DNA from: Mariniflexile fucanivorans
GTDB lineage: Bacteria; Bacteroidota; Bacteroidia; Flavobacteriales; Flavobacteriaceae
Reading direction: 5' to 3'
Length of the DNA stretch: 64,000 nucleotides
NCBI RefSeq assembly: GCF_004341235.1
Contig: NZ_SLUP01000004.1
Span: forward strand, 248,001-312,000
Shown here: positions 1-8,719 of the stretch, piece after piece
Numbering within the stretch: the first letter of the stretch is position 1
Layout: every line of letters begins with the position of its first letter
The notes under the pieces: generated by a model
Database searches by the model: none
Told to the model about the DNA's origin: nothing
The model's input: only the letters and a program-made list of their open reading frames with translations
Position numbers and translations under genes: made by a program

Positions 1-1710
1 TTGCAAGATTTAGATAGTGTCACAGAACAGGTTTATTTTGATGAACCTCAAAATTTCGAAGATGCCTCCAACTATTTTTACAGAGGTTTACATTCTCCTA
101 AAGCAACAAAGGGGGATGGATTTGCTGAAATTACAGATTATGGCACGGAATTAAATGGATACGTACAAGATTACGGGCAAGGTATTAACACCGCTACAGA
201 TGAAGACATATATTGGAATAATGCCTATGATTATTTAAGAGAGGTAAACCTTTTACTTGATAAAGCAGATGCGTATACTGCTAATGGTGGTAATGCAGCA
301 GACATAAGTAAATATGTTGCAACAGCCTATTTTTTTAGAGCGTATCATCATTTTAGATTATTAAAACGCTTTGGAGGCGTGCCTATTGTAATTGAAGTAA
401 CCAATGTAGATTCTCCAATTCTATTTGCTCCAAGAAATAGCAGGTACGAAGTTGTAGCACAAATTCTGGCAGATTTAGATTTAGCTATTGCAGGGTTACC
501 TGCAACGGCAAATGGTGCTGATCTTGGAAAAATTAGTAGTATAGCTGCAACAGCTTATAAAGCACGTGTACTTTTATTTGAAGGTACCTGGGAAAAATAT
601 GTAGGTACTGCCACCGATGGTGATGGCACTAATAGTGGTGCAGGTTCTACAAAACCTTCAGGCTATCCTGCTGTGGATGCTATGTTTAATAGTGTTGTAC
701 AAGCGGCAAAAGCTGTCATGGATAGTGGGCAATTTGAAATTTGGAACAAAAATGCTGACCCAAATATGGAAAACAATTCGTATAAATGGTTATTTTCTAT
801 AGAAGGTGCAGATTCAAACCCTGGAGGTTACACTAAAGCTTCAAATAAAGAATTCATTATTCAAACTATTTTTGACTATGAATCAACTAATCGCATAGGC
901 AGTCAGTTTACTCAAATTAACTTTGGTAGAAATGCACCTACACAAGTAGCATTAGACATGTATTCAACATTAGATGGTTTACCAATAAATAAATCGACTC
1001 AATTTCAAGGTTATGCCAAACAATCTGATCAATTTATAAATAGAGATCGTAGAATGTGGGGTAATTTTGGTGAACTTATACTAGCAAACGGGTCTCGCCA
1101 AATTTCTGCTATTGGTTCTGTTGGATTATCTAATTTATCGAATTGGAAATGGACTACTTGGAATAATTATAGATCTGTTAGAGAAGAAGGCTATAATTAT
1201 CCACATTTAAGATATGCCGAAGTATTACTTACTTATGCAGAGGCTTTGTATGAGCGTGATGGTTCTATTTCAGATGCCGATTTAAATCTATCTATTAATT
1301 TAATTAGAGCAAGAGCAGGTATTGCACCTTTAACAAATACATTGGTTACTACTAATAACTTGAATATGTTAGATGAAATTAGAAGAGAAAGAACAGTAGA
1401 ATTGTATATGGAAGATAACAATCATTGGAACGATATACACAGATGGGATACAGCCAAAACTCTATTAAATGACGATTTAATTGGATATGTTATTGAAGGT
1501 TCAGAATATGAAACAAATACAGCTCTTTTTAACCCAGCAATTGCTATTTATGGTTATAAAAATGATTACCCATCTGGAAAAGGTCCTGTTAAGGCTTTAA
1601 TTATTGATCCAGTTAGTACTAGAATTTATAGTCAAAAAAATTATTTATGGCCATTACCAATAAATGAAACGGTAATAAATACAAATTTAAAACAAAACCC
1701 AGGCTGGTAA
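1..1710 (+). CDS. SusD/RagB-family outer-membrane glycan-binding lipoprotein, 5' end missing
   Basis: SusD-family proteins sit on the cell surface, bind oligosaccharides and cap a SusC TonB-dependent transporter. The visible 569 codons hold the helical TPR-like middle (around residues 85-130, with AYFFRAYHHFRLLKRFGG), the family motif LRYAEVLLTYAEAL near residue 402, the RRERTVELYMED segment near 460, and the classic C-terminus ending in NLKQNPGW. The gene runs in from the left edge; the TTG at base 1 is not a believable start, and the signal peptide and lipobox Cys must lie upstream. A SusC gene is expected immediately before it. A strong terminator follows, so this susCD unit ends before the enzyme cassettes. 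Confidence 0.93.
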   Translation: MQDLDSVTEQVYFDEPQNFEDASNYFYRGLHSPKATKGDGFAEITDYGTELNGYVQDYGQGINTATDEDIYWNNAYDYLREVNLLLDKADAYTANGGNAADISKYVATAYFFRAYHHFRLLKRFGGVPIVIEVTNVDSPILFAPRNSRYEVVAQILADLDLAIAGLPATANGADLGKISSIAATAYKARVLLFEGTWEKYVGTATDGDGTNSGAGSTKPSGYPAVDAMFNSVVQAAKAVMDSGQFEIWNKNADPNMENNSYKWLFSIEGADSNPGGYTKASNKEFIIQTIFDYESTNRIGSQFTQINFGRNAPTQVALDMYSTLDGLPINKSTQFQGYAKQSDQFINRDRRMWGNFGELILANGSRQISAIGSVGLSNLSNWKWTTWNNYRSVREEGYNYPHLRYAEVLLTYAEALYERDGSISDADLNLSINLIRARAGIAPLTNTLVTTNNLNMLDEIRRERTVELYMEDNNHWNDIHRWDTAKTLLNDDLIGYVIEGSEYETNTALFNPAIAIYGYKNDYPSGKGPVKALIIDPVSTRIYSQKNYLWPLPINETVINTNLKQNPGW

Positions 1711-1760
1711 GATAATAGAAAGCAAGCATTAATTATTTTGAGTTAGCCACTCTTTTTAAA

Positions 1761-1794
1761 AGCAGTTATAGATTTTCTATAACTGCTTTTTTTT
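1761..1794 (+). terminator. Rho-independent terminator after susD
   Basis: A perfect 11-bp stem (AGCAGTTATAG at 1761-1771 pairing with 1777-1787), a 5-base loop and a run of Ts directly after it. It separates the susD transcript from the enzyme cassette that starts at 1994. Confidence 0.85.
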
Positions 1795-1841
1795 ATAAGA
1801 AAAATTCAAACAAAAACACTCCAATTTAGTTAACCTCAACA

Positions 1842-1883
1842 AATGAGCTATAGTTTATATGGAATGAGTTATAATTTATATGA
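1842..1883 (+). promoter_or_regulatory. Tandem 21-bp operator, copy A, upstream of the first enzyme cassette
   Basis: Two near-identical 21-base units follow each other directly (1842-1862 and 1863-1883), both of the form AATGAGYTATARTTTATATG. The cores ATAGTTTA (1850) and ATAATTTA (1871) are exactly 21 bp apart. A TAGTTTTT stretch at 1895-1902, close to the Bacteroidota -7 box TAnnTTTG, begins 24 bp after the second core. The same arrangement occurs at 29805, 30244, 32534, 38245 and 50431. I infer the binding site of an AraC-type activator. The regulator gene is not in the window. Confidence 0.7.
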
Positions 1884-1993
1884 TAAGACACGAATAGTTT
1901 TTAAAATTGTATTGGCTTTAAATTTTATTAAATAGTGATTTAAATCATCGTTGATTAAGCCTTTTTTGTTGAAAAATAAAATTGAAATTTAGT

Positions 1994-3751
1994 ATGAAAA
2001 GAATAATTTGGGGAATTTTAGTGATTTTGGTTTTTGGTTCAGCATGTGCTCAAAAAGTAGTAAAGCCTGAATTAACAAAAACAAAAGAAATTTCAGATGC
2101 AGAACGCATGGCTTGGTGGGAAGAAGCTCGCTTTGGTATGTTTATCCATTGGGGAATTTATACCGTTCCAGCAGGTTTTTATAAAGGCGAAGCACAGACC
2201 AACAGTGCCGAGTGGATAATGAACAAAGGAAAAATTCCAATATCTGAATATGAGCAATTTGCAAAAGAATTCAACCCAACAAAATTTAATGCTAAAGAAT
2301 TCGTAGCACTTGCGAAACAAGCGGGCATGAAATATATGGTTATTACGGCGAAGCATCATGACGGATTCTCTATGTTCGATTCTAAGGCAACCGATTATAA
2401 TATTGTAGATGCCACACCATTTAAACGTGATGTATTAAAGGAATTGGCAAAAGAGTGTCAAGAACAAGGTATTAAATTTGGATTCTATTATTCACAAGCG
2501 CAAGATTGGCACCATCCAGGTGGTTTAGGAAACACTTGGGATAAAGATTTGAAACGTGTAAGCAGCGATGAATATGTATACGAAAAAGCACTTCCTGAAG
2601 TAAAACAATTACTAACAGAATATGGGCCAATCGCTATTTTTTGGTGGGATACACCACGAGCCATGACAAAATCTGTTGTAGATAGTTTACACCATATTAC
2701 CACAGCGCTTCAACCAAGAATAATCACAAACGATCGTTTGGGTGATGATTATCCAGGCGACCATAAAACTTTTGAAAGAAACGGACCAAGATACCAACCT
2801 GAAGCTAAATATTGGGAATTATGTAAACCAATTAGTGGCAGTTGGGGCTATCGTAGCGATGATAATGATTTCAATTCGGTTGAAACCTTAATTCATAATT
2901 TAATAGATCAAAGCAGTAAAGGTGGTAACTTCTTATTGAATGTAAGTCCAACCCGTGAAGGCACTTTAAGAACAGAAGCTACAGATCGTTTAAAAGCAAT
3001 GGGTGCATGGATGGATAAAAACAGTGAAGCTATTTATGGCACACAAGCTAGCCCAACAAGTTCCGAACCAAATTGGGGCAAAATCACCATGAAAACGGTC
3101 GATAACAAAGGATTGTTATACTTGCATGTTTTCGATTGGAAAGATGGCGCTTCTCTGCCAATAAGACTTAAGAATAATGTGGAAGCATGTTATTTACTTA
3201 CCGATAAATCGAGAACATTCAAAACAAATGCTTTTGAAGATGGTATTCAAGTAAAATTAACTGGTGAAGCGCCAGATAGCGTAGCATCTGTAATTGTTTT
3301 AAAATTAAAAGAAATGCCAAACGCCTTACCTCAAAAAGCATTGGGGCAAGATGAATCAGGAGTCGCAATTTTACCTGCCGTTAGAGCACAATATGAAAAT
3401 TTGCAAGGTCCAGGAGCATTGTATAATGACCATTTAGATTGCGTAGGAAGTTGGGACAGCGAAACCGCTAGAGTGTATTGGGCATTCGAAATTAAAAAAC
3501 CAGGCAATTTTAATATGGTTGCCGGTTATTCTGGAGATAAAGACACTGAAATAACCGTTCTATTTAATGGCGTATCAAAAAATGTAAAAATTCCTGCTAG
3601 CGGCGACAATCCTAAGCGATTTAAAACCGTAGATTTAGGTAATTTTAAAGTTGATAAAGCTGGTAAGTATGAGTTATCTTTAATGCCTGTGGCAGGAAAA
3701 TGGAACATGATTAATTTGAAGGAAGTCAAAATTCAACCAATAAAAAACTAA
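1994..3751 (+). CDS. GH29 alpha-L-fucosidase with extra C-terminal sandwich domain
   Basis: GH29 enzymes remove alpha-L-fucose by a retaining mechanism. The protein has a signal peptide (residues 1-20, ending SACAQ), the N-terminal family motif with FGMFIHWG, the KHHDGFSMFDS segment and the predicted nucleophile Asp219 in IFWWDTP. The barrel runs to about residue 345 (KGGNFLLNVSPT) and is followed by the usual small sandwich. About 130 further residues (from near 450) look like an added beta-sandwich, possibly carbohydrate-binding. I prefer the ATG at 1994 over an in-frame TTG at 1982 because it starts the signal peptide cleanly. It is the first gene after the operator at 1842 and is 15 bp from the next gene. 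Subfamily and linkage cannot be read from the sequence by eye. Confidence 0.93.
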   Translation: MKRIIWGILVILVFGSACAQKVVKPELTKTKEISDAERMAWWEEARFGMFIHWGIYTVPAGFYKGEAQTNSAEWIMNKGKIPISEYEQFAKEFNPTKFNAKEFVALAKQAGMKYMVITAKHHDGFSMFDSKATDYNIVDATPFKRDVLKELAKECQEQGIKFGFYYSQAQDWHHPGGLGNTWDKDLKRVSSDEYVYEKALPEVKQLLTEYGPIAIFWWDTPRAMTKSVVDSLHHITTALQPRIITNDRLGDDYPGDHKTFERNGPRYQPEAKYWELCKPISGSWGYRSDDNDFNSVETLIHNLIDQSSKGGNFLLNVSPTREGTLRTEATDRLKAMGAWMDKNSEAIYGTQASPTSSEPNWGKITMKTVDNKGLLYLHVFDWKDGASLPIRLKNNVEACYLLTDKSRTFKTNAFEDGIQVKLTGEAPDSVASVIVLKLKEMPNALPQKALGQDESGVAILPAVRAQYENLQGPGALYNDHLDCVGSWDSETARVYWAFEIKKPGNFNMVAGYSGDKDTEITVLFNGVSKNVKIPASGDNPKRFKTVDLGNFKVDKAGKYELSLMPVAGKWNMINLKEVKIQPIKN

Positions 3752-3766
3752 ATTTTATATCATTCA

Positions 3767-4855
3767 ATGAAGCATCTCATTCTTTTATTTATCATATTTA
3801 TTGCATCTTCTTGCCATGCACAGAATGCTATTTTCGATAATTTAAAAGAAGCACCCGTAAACGGTGGTCTTGAAATGAAAGATTATTGGGTTTGGGGGAG
3901 TTCGGTAATTAAAGGCGACGATGGAAAATATCACATGTACGCATCACGTTGGCCTAAAATGTTACCATTTCACCCAGGTTGGATGATAGCTTCGGAAATC
4001 GTACATGCCGTTTCAGATACTCCTGAAGGACCTTATAAATTTGAAGCTATTGCTTTAGGAAATAGAGGGGCTCAGTTTTGGGATGGTCGCTCATGCCATA
4101 ACCCAAAAATTGTGAAATATAAAGACACTTATATTTTATATTATATGGGTTCAACCCATCCATTTGAGGAGGTGGCAACGGATAATTTAAGTGAATTCAA
4201 TTTATCAAGCAAATGGTGTATCGCTGCCAGATGGGGAAAACGCATCGGTATAGCGACTTCAAAAAGTCCCTACGGCCCTTGGGAACGAAAAGATGCGCCC
4301 ATTTTAGATGTAAAACCAAACTCTTATTATAGTTTTCTAACGTCTAATCCGTCACCTTTAATTAAAGATGATGGATCTGTTGTTTTACTATTTAAAGGAA
4401 GAAGTTATAAAGAAGATGGCATTTCAAATAGTGATATGAGTATTGGAGTCGCCACAGCAGCAACGTTTGATGGTAAATATACGGTAATAGGTGATGAACC
4501 ATTGTTTTCATTGGAACATTTTGGTGAAGTTGAAGATCCACATTTATGGAGCGACAACGATGGCTATCATATGGTAGCAAAAGACCAAAGAGGAGCCATT
4601 ACGGGGAATGCTGGCGATGGACTTTTAGCGCATTCCAAAGATGGTATTAATTGGGTGGTTGAAGAAAATCCAAAGGCATATACAAAAACCGTAAATTGGA
4701 ACAATGGAAAAACAATAACGCAAGGGCAATTAGAGCGTCCTTTTGTTTTTGTTGAAAACGGAAAACCAACCCATATATTTTTCGCAACTATGGATGGACC
4801 GGGAGGTTTTGGTAATGGAACCAAAACGTGGAATATGGTTATTCCATTAAAATGA
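3767..4855 (+). CDS. Five-bladed beta-propeller glycoside hydrolase, GH43/GH117-like
   Basis: A 362-residue secreted protein. The N-terminus is a signal peptide with a possible lipidated Cys (IASSCHAQ). Repeated blade-like segments such as VIKGDDGKYHMYASRWPK, IVKYKDTYILYYMGS, GIATSKSPYGPWERKDAP and EVEDPHLWSDNDGYHMVAKD are typical of the GH43/GH117/GH32 propeller fold. Acidic residues suited to catalysis lie in these segments, but I cannot fix the exact family. Such enzymes usually cleave terminal pentose or anhydro-sugar units. It lies 15 bp after the GH29 gene and is probably cotranscribed with it. Confidence 0.75.
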   Translation: MKHLILLFIIFIASSCHAQNAIFDNLKEAPVNGGLEMKDYWVWGSSVIKGDDGKYHMYASRWPKMLPFHPGWMIASEIVHAVSDTPEGPYKFEAIALGNRGAQFWDGRSCHNPKIVKYKDTYILYYMGSTHPFEEVATDNLSEFNLSSKWCIAARWGKRIGIATSKSPYGPWERKDAPILDVKPNSYYSFLTSNPSPLIKDDGSVVLLFKGRSYKEDGISNSDMSIGVATAATFDGKYTVIGDEPLFSLEHFGEVEDPHLWSDNDGYHMVAKDQRGAITGNAGDGLLAHSKDGINWVVEENPKAYTKTVNWNNGKTITQGQLERPFVFVENGKPTHIFFATMDGPGGFGNGTKTWNMVIPLK

Positions 4856-4914
4856 ATTTATAAAAATAATAAATAATTAAAAAAGTTAACACGATTGTTG
4901 TGAAATCATTATTT

Positions 4915-4957
4915 CAACTAACAACTAACAACTAACAACTAACAACTTAACAACTAA
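4915..4957. repeat. Heptanucleotide tandem repeat, about six CAACTAA units
   Basis: CAACTAA is repeated four times exactly (4915-4942), then once with an extra T (4943-4950), then once more (4951-4957), ending about 12 bases before the ATG of the sugar porter gene. It falls in the expected 5' leader. Copy number could vary by slippage. Confidence 0.9.
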
Positions 4958-4969
4958 CACTTTTATAAA

Positions 4970-6298
4970 ATGAACAAAAAAATATTATTATGGTCCATTA
5001 CTGCAGCACTAGCAGGGTTTTTATTTGGATTCGATGTGGTGGTAATCTCTGGTGCCGATAAAAAACTACAAGCCATTTGGGAGTCTTCAGATGCTTTTCA
5101 CGGTTGGGTAGTTATGGGTGCAGCACTTTGGGGAACCGTAGTTGGTGCCATTTTTGGAGGATTACCAACCAATAAATATGGTCGTAAAAATACCTTAATT
5201 GTTATTGGGGTTTTATTTGCGGTTTCTGCCATAGGTTCTGCTTTCGCTAACGATCCTTATGTGTTCGCCTTTGCTCGTTTTATAGGTGGTCTTGGCGTTG
5301 GTGCATCAACCATCGCAGCTCCTGCATATATCTCGGAAATTGCACCTGCAAAAGATAGAGGGCGTTTGGTAGCTATGTACCAATTTAATATTGTTTTTGG
5401 TATTATGATTGCCTTTTTTTCCAATTATTTATTAAGCGGAATAGGTGAAAACGCATGGCGTTGGATGCTGGGGGTTGAAGCCATTCCTGCCGTATTATAT
5501 ATTTTATTTGCTTTAAAAGTTCCAAAAAGCCCAAGATGGTTATTATCGCAGGGTAGAGAAGCAGAAGCGAGAGAAGTATTAAAAATTATTGAGCCAAATG
5601 CGAATGTTGATGAATTGGTACATGAATATAATACACATTCAGATAAAAGTGATAAATCGGAAACTATCTTCATTAAAAAATACAGATTTCCTTTAATGTT
5701 AGCATTTTTAATAGCGTTTTTCAATCAATTTTCAGGAATCAACGCATTTTTATACTATGCGCCACGTATTTTTGAAGAAGCTGGTTTGGGTGAAAGCACA
5801 GCCTTGTTAAGTAGTATTGGAATAGGTGTTACCAATCTTATTTTTACATTATTGGGTGTGTTTTTAATTGATAAATTAGGAAGAAAAACACTCATGTATA
5901 TTGGTTCCATAGGCTATATAGTGTCATTAGGTTTAGTGTCTGCTGCCTTTTTCTTAGGATGGACAGGAATGGCGGTGCCAGTTTTCTTATTCCTATTTAT
6001 AGCAGCACACGCTATTGGTCAAGGTGCCGTTATTTGGGTATTTATTTCTGAAATTTTCCCGAATCATTTAAGAGCATCAGGACAGGCTTTTGGAAGCTCA
6101 ACACACTGGATTTTGGCGGCTATTATACCATCCTCCATACCATTTTTGTTTAATCATCCTATGATTGGGCCAGGTGTTGTATTCCTTGTTTTTGCAGGAA
6201 TGATGGTGTTGCAATTATTATTTGTTGCCTTTATGATGCCAGAAACTAAAGGAAAAACTTTAGAGGAATTGGAAGATATCATGATAAAAAAGCAATAG
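4970..6298 (+). CDS. MFS sugar porter (inner-membrane monosaccharide:H+ symporter)
   Basis: A 442-residue membrane protein with about 12 hydrophobic segments and the sugar porter (SP) family signatures in order: KYGRKNT after TM2, EIAPAKDRGRLVAMYQ after TM4, KSPRWLL before the central loop, NQFSGINAFLYYAPRIF in TM7, DKLGRK after TM8, and the C-terminal PETKGKTLEELED. SP proteins import hexoses or pentoses across the inner membrane. It has no signal peptide. In this locus it most likely brings in a released monosaccharide; the SP family is more often linked to xylose, galactose or glucose than to fucose. It is set off by 114 bp from the gene before and 108 bp from the gene after, so it may have its own control. 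Confidence 0.92.
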   Translation: MNKKILLWSITAALAGFLFGFDVVVISGADKKLQAIWESSDAFHGWVVMGAALWGTVVGAIFGGLPTNKYGRKNTLIVIGVLFAVSAIGSAFANDPYVFAFARFIGGLGVGASTIAAPAYISEIAPAKDRGRLVAMYQFNIVFGIMIAFFSNYLLSGIGENAWRWMLGVEAIPAVLYILFALKVPKSPRWLLSQGREAEAREVLKIIEPNANVDELVHEYNTHSDKSDKSETIFIKKYRFPLMLAFLIAFFNQFSGINAFLYYAPRIFEEAGLGESTALLSSIGIGVTNLIFTLLGVFLIDKLGRKTLMYIGSIGYIVSLGLVSAAFFLGWTGMAVPVFLFLFIAAHAIGQGAVIWVFISEIFPNHLRASGQAFGSSTHWILAAIIPSSIPFLFNHPMIGPGVVFLVFAGMMVLQLLFVAFMMPETKGKTLEELEDIMIKKQ

Positions 6299-6315
6299 AA
6301 AAGCACTTATAATAA

Positions 6316-6382
6316 TCCCGCAGATTATGCAGATTACAACGAATAACTTAAAAATCTGCGTTTATCAGCGAAATCTGCGGGA
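6316..6382. repeat. Flavobacterial intergenic inverted repeat
   Basis: Outer arms TCCCGCAGATT (6316-6326) and AATCTGCGGGA (6372-6382) are perfect complements, and an inner pair GCAGATT (6329) with AATCTGC (6353) nests inside. The AATCTGCG-rich type is a familiar dispersed intergenic element in Bacteroidota. It could fold in the mRNA between the porter and the esterase. Confidence 0.7.
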
Positions 6383-6406
6383 AATGAATAACAATAAAAT
6401 GTCTAC

Positions 6407-7231
6407 ATGAAAAAAATAATAAGCCATATCATATTACTACTATTAGCTTTCAATGTGTCTGCTGCAAATGTTGATACGCTTGTTGTTTTTAGTAAATCCA
6501 TGAATAAGGAAATTAAAAATGTAGTCATTACGCCCAATTCATATAAAAAAAACGGCAATGCTTTTTCTGTTGTGTATTTACTTCATGGAGCTGGTGGCGA
6601 CCACAAAGCATGGTTAGGGAAATCACCCGATATTAAAACCTACGCAGACCAATACAATGTTGTTTTAGTATGTCCTGATGGACAAAAAACTAGTTGGTAT
6701 TTTGATAGCCCAATTGACAAAACCATGCAATACGAAACATATATTTCAAAAGAATTAATTACAGAAATTGATAAAAAATACAATACAATTGCTAATAAAG
6801 AACATCGAGCCATTACAGGTTACAGCATGGGTGGCCATGGTGCGTTATATTTAGCGTTTAAGCATCCCGATATTTGGGGTGTTGCAGCAAGCATGAGCGG
6901 TGGCGTTGACATTAGACCATTTCCATTAAAATGGGATATTGAAAAAAGATTAGGTGTTTATGCTGAAAATCCTGAAGTTTGGGAGCAAAATACCGTAATT
7001 AATTTGGTGCATTTACTTAATGGTAAAAACTTAAAATTTCTTTTTGATTGTGGTGTCGATGATTTTTTTTACGATGCCAATCTAAGGCTTCACAAAAAGC
7101 TTTTAGAACGTAATATTCCACATGATTATATAGAACGCCCAGGAGGGCATACCAATAACTATTGGAATAACTCCATAAAATACCAAATGCTTTTTTTTAG
7201 CGAATTTTTTAAAAATACCAATAACGAATAG
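6407..7231 (+). CDS. Secreted CE1-type esterase (putative esterase family)
   Basis: A 274-residue alpha/beta-hydrolase of the S-formylglutathione hydrolase/feruloyl esterase type. It has a signal peptide ending near NVSAA, an oxyanion-region YLLHGAGGDHKAW, and the nucleophile elbow GYSMGGHG with Ser140. A late Asp (DCGVDD) and a His (RPGGHTNN) complete a plausible triad. Its likely role is removing acetyl or other acyl groups from the polysaccharide so that the hydrolases and lyases can act. The next gene, a sulfatase, starts 2 bp after the stop, so the two are almost certainly cotranscribed. Confidence 0.85.
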   Translation: MKKIISHIILLLLAFNVSAANVDTLVVFSKSMNKEIKNVVITPNSYKKNGNAFSVVYLLHGAGGDHKAWLGKSPDIKTYADQYNVVLVCPDGQKTSWYFDSPIDKTMQYETYISKELITEIDKKYNTIANKEHRAITGYSMGGHGALYLAFKHPDIWGVAASMSGGVDIRPFPLKWDIEKRLGVYAENPEVWEQNTVINLVHLLNGKNLKFLFDCGVDDFFYDANLRLHKKLLERNIPHDYIERPGGHTNNYWNNSIKYQMLFFSEFFKNTNNE

Positions 7232-7233
7232 TA

Positions 7234-8703
7234 ATGAATTTTAAATTATTTTTTTTACTAATTATTGTTTCATGCTTTTCTTGTAAAAGTAACAATACAA
7301 CTAGAAAACAAGAAACAACAACTACGGTTTCAAACACGCAACCCAATATTGTAGTTTTATTATGCGACGATTTAGGCTATGGCGATTTATCTTCCTTCGG
7401 GCATCCCATCATCAAAACTGAAAATCTGGATAAACTAGCTGCTAACGGAATTAAATTAACCAATTTTTACTCTACCGCACCCGTTTGTTCACCTTCTAGG
7501 GCTGGATTACTTACAGGCAGAAGTCCAAATCGTGCTGGTATTTATGATTTTATTCCCGGCATTAAAAAAAGTCCAGATAATAGAGATATGGTGCATCTTC
7601 AAGCGCATGAAGAAACCATTCCTGCCATGTTAAAATCTGTTGGATATGCAACGTGTTTGGTTGGGAAATGGCACTGTTCTTCCAGGTTTAATTCAAAAGA
7701 ACAACCGCAACCAAATGATTTTGGTTTTGACTATTGGATGGCAACCCATAACAATGCAGCACCAAGTCACCACAACCCTAACAACTTCATTAGAAATGGT
7801 GAAGAAGTTGGAGAAATAGAAGGCTATAGTAGTCAAATTATAGTTACTGAAGCTATTAATTGGTTAGACAATAAAAAGGACAACAAACCATTCTTTTTGG
7901 AAGTAACTTTTCACGAACCACATGAACCTGTTGCTTCACCTGAAGATTTAGTACAAAAATATTTACCACTTTCAAAAAATAGAGAGCAAGCCGAATATTT
8001 TGCCAATGTTGAAAATGTAGATTTAGCTGTTGGACGTTTAATTGCATATTTAGAAGAAAACAACTTAAATAACACTTTAATTGTTTTTTCTTCGGATAAT
8101 GGCCCAGAAACCTTAATGCGGTATGATAGAGCTAAACATTCATATGGTTCTCCTGGTGAATTAAAAGGCATGAAATTATGGACGAATGAAGCTGGTTTTA
8201 GAGTGCCAGGAATCATCAATTGGATGGGTAAAAAAACATTTACAGGAACATCGGACAAAGTGGTTTCTGCATTAGATTTTTTACCAACATTTGCGGAACT
8301 TTCTGGGGCGAAATTACCTAATCGAGTATTAGATGGCGAATCGTTCACGTCACTCTTAAATAACGGCGATTTTAACAGAACCAAACCATTAATTTGGGCG
8401 TTTTACGATGCATTGAATGATCGTATGGTTGCCATGAGACATGGTGATTATAAAATCATGGCACGTTTAGATGTTGATAATGTTCCCGTGCCAAATTTCC
8501 ATAATTTATACGATGGAAACATCGATTATATAAAAAGTGCAAAACTGACTGATTTTGTTTTATTCAATTTGAAAAATGATATCAGCGAATCTGAGGATGT
8601 ATCTAAAAAACAACCTGAGGTTTTTCAAAAGATGAAAGCTGAGTTTGAAATTCAGTATAAAGAACTTTTAGACGGAAGCCATGTTTGGGTTCGAAATAAC
8701 TAG
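7234..8703 (+). CDS. Family S1 sulfatase (formylglycine type), lipoprotein
   Basis: S1 sulfatases remove sulfate esters using a Cys or Ser matured to formylglycine. Here the motif is CSPSRAGLLTGR with Cys85, preceded by the metal-binding CDDLGYGD and followed by VGKWHC and SSDNGPE. The 489-residue length is normal. The N-terminus has a hydrophobic stretch ending in FSCKS, consistent with lipidation, so it probably acts in the periplasm or at the surface. The maturation enzyme is not encoded in this window. The subfamily and the sulfated position are not determined. Confidence 0.93.
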   Translation: MNFKLFFLLIIVSCFSCKSNNTTRKQETTTTVSNTQPNIVVLLCDDLGYGDLSSFGHPIIKTENLDKLAANGIKLTNFYSTAPVCSPSRAGLLTGRSPNRAGIYDFIPGIKKSPDNRDMVHLQAHEETIPAMLKSVGYATCLVGKWHCSSRFNSKEQPQPNDFGFDYWMATHNNAAPSHHNPNNFIRNGEEVGEIEGYSSQIIVTEAINWLDNKKDNKPFFLEVTFHEPHEPVASPEDLVQKYLPLSKNREQAEYFANVENVDLAVGRLIAYLEENNLNNTLIVFSSDNGPETLMRYDRAKHSYGSPGELKGMKLWTNEAGFRVPGIINWMGKKTFTGTSDKVVSALDFLPTFAELSGAKLPNRVLDGESFTSLLNNGDFNRTKPLIWAFYDALNDRMVAMRHGDYKIMARLDVDNVPVPNFHNLYDGNIDYIKSAKLTDFVLFNLKNDISESEDVSKKQPEVFQKMKAEFEIQYKELLDGSHVWVRNN

Positions 8704-8719
8704 TAATTGTTGAAATGGG

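Noticed and set aside
1982-1993. TTG at 1982 as the start of the GH29 gene
   Set aside because: It adds only four residues before a normal signal peptide that begins at the ATG at 1994.
4915-4957. CRISPR-like repeat before the porter gene
   Set aside because: The units are 7 bases long, directly adjacent and without spacers; it is a simple tandem repeat.
7911-8384. 157-codon open frame on the - strand
   Set aside because: Antisense to the sulfatase at 7234, whose full motif set is intact.
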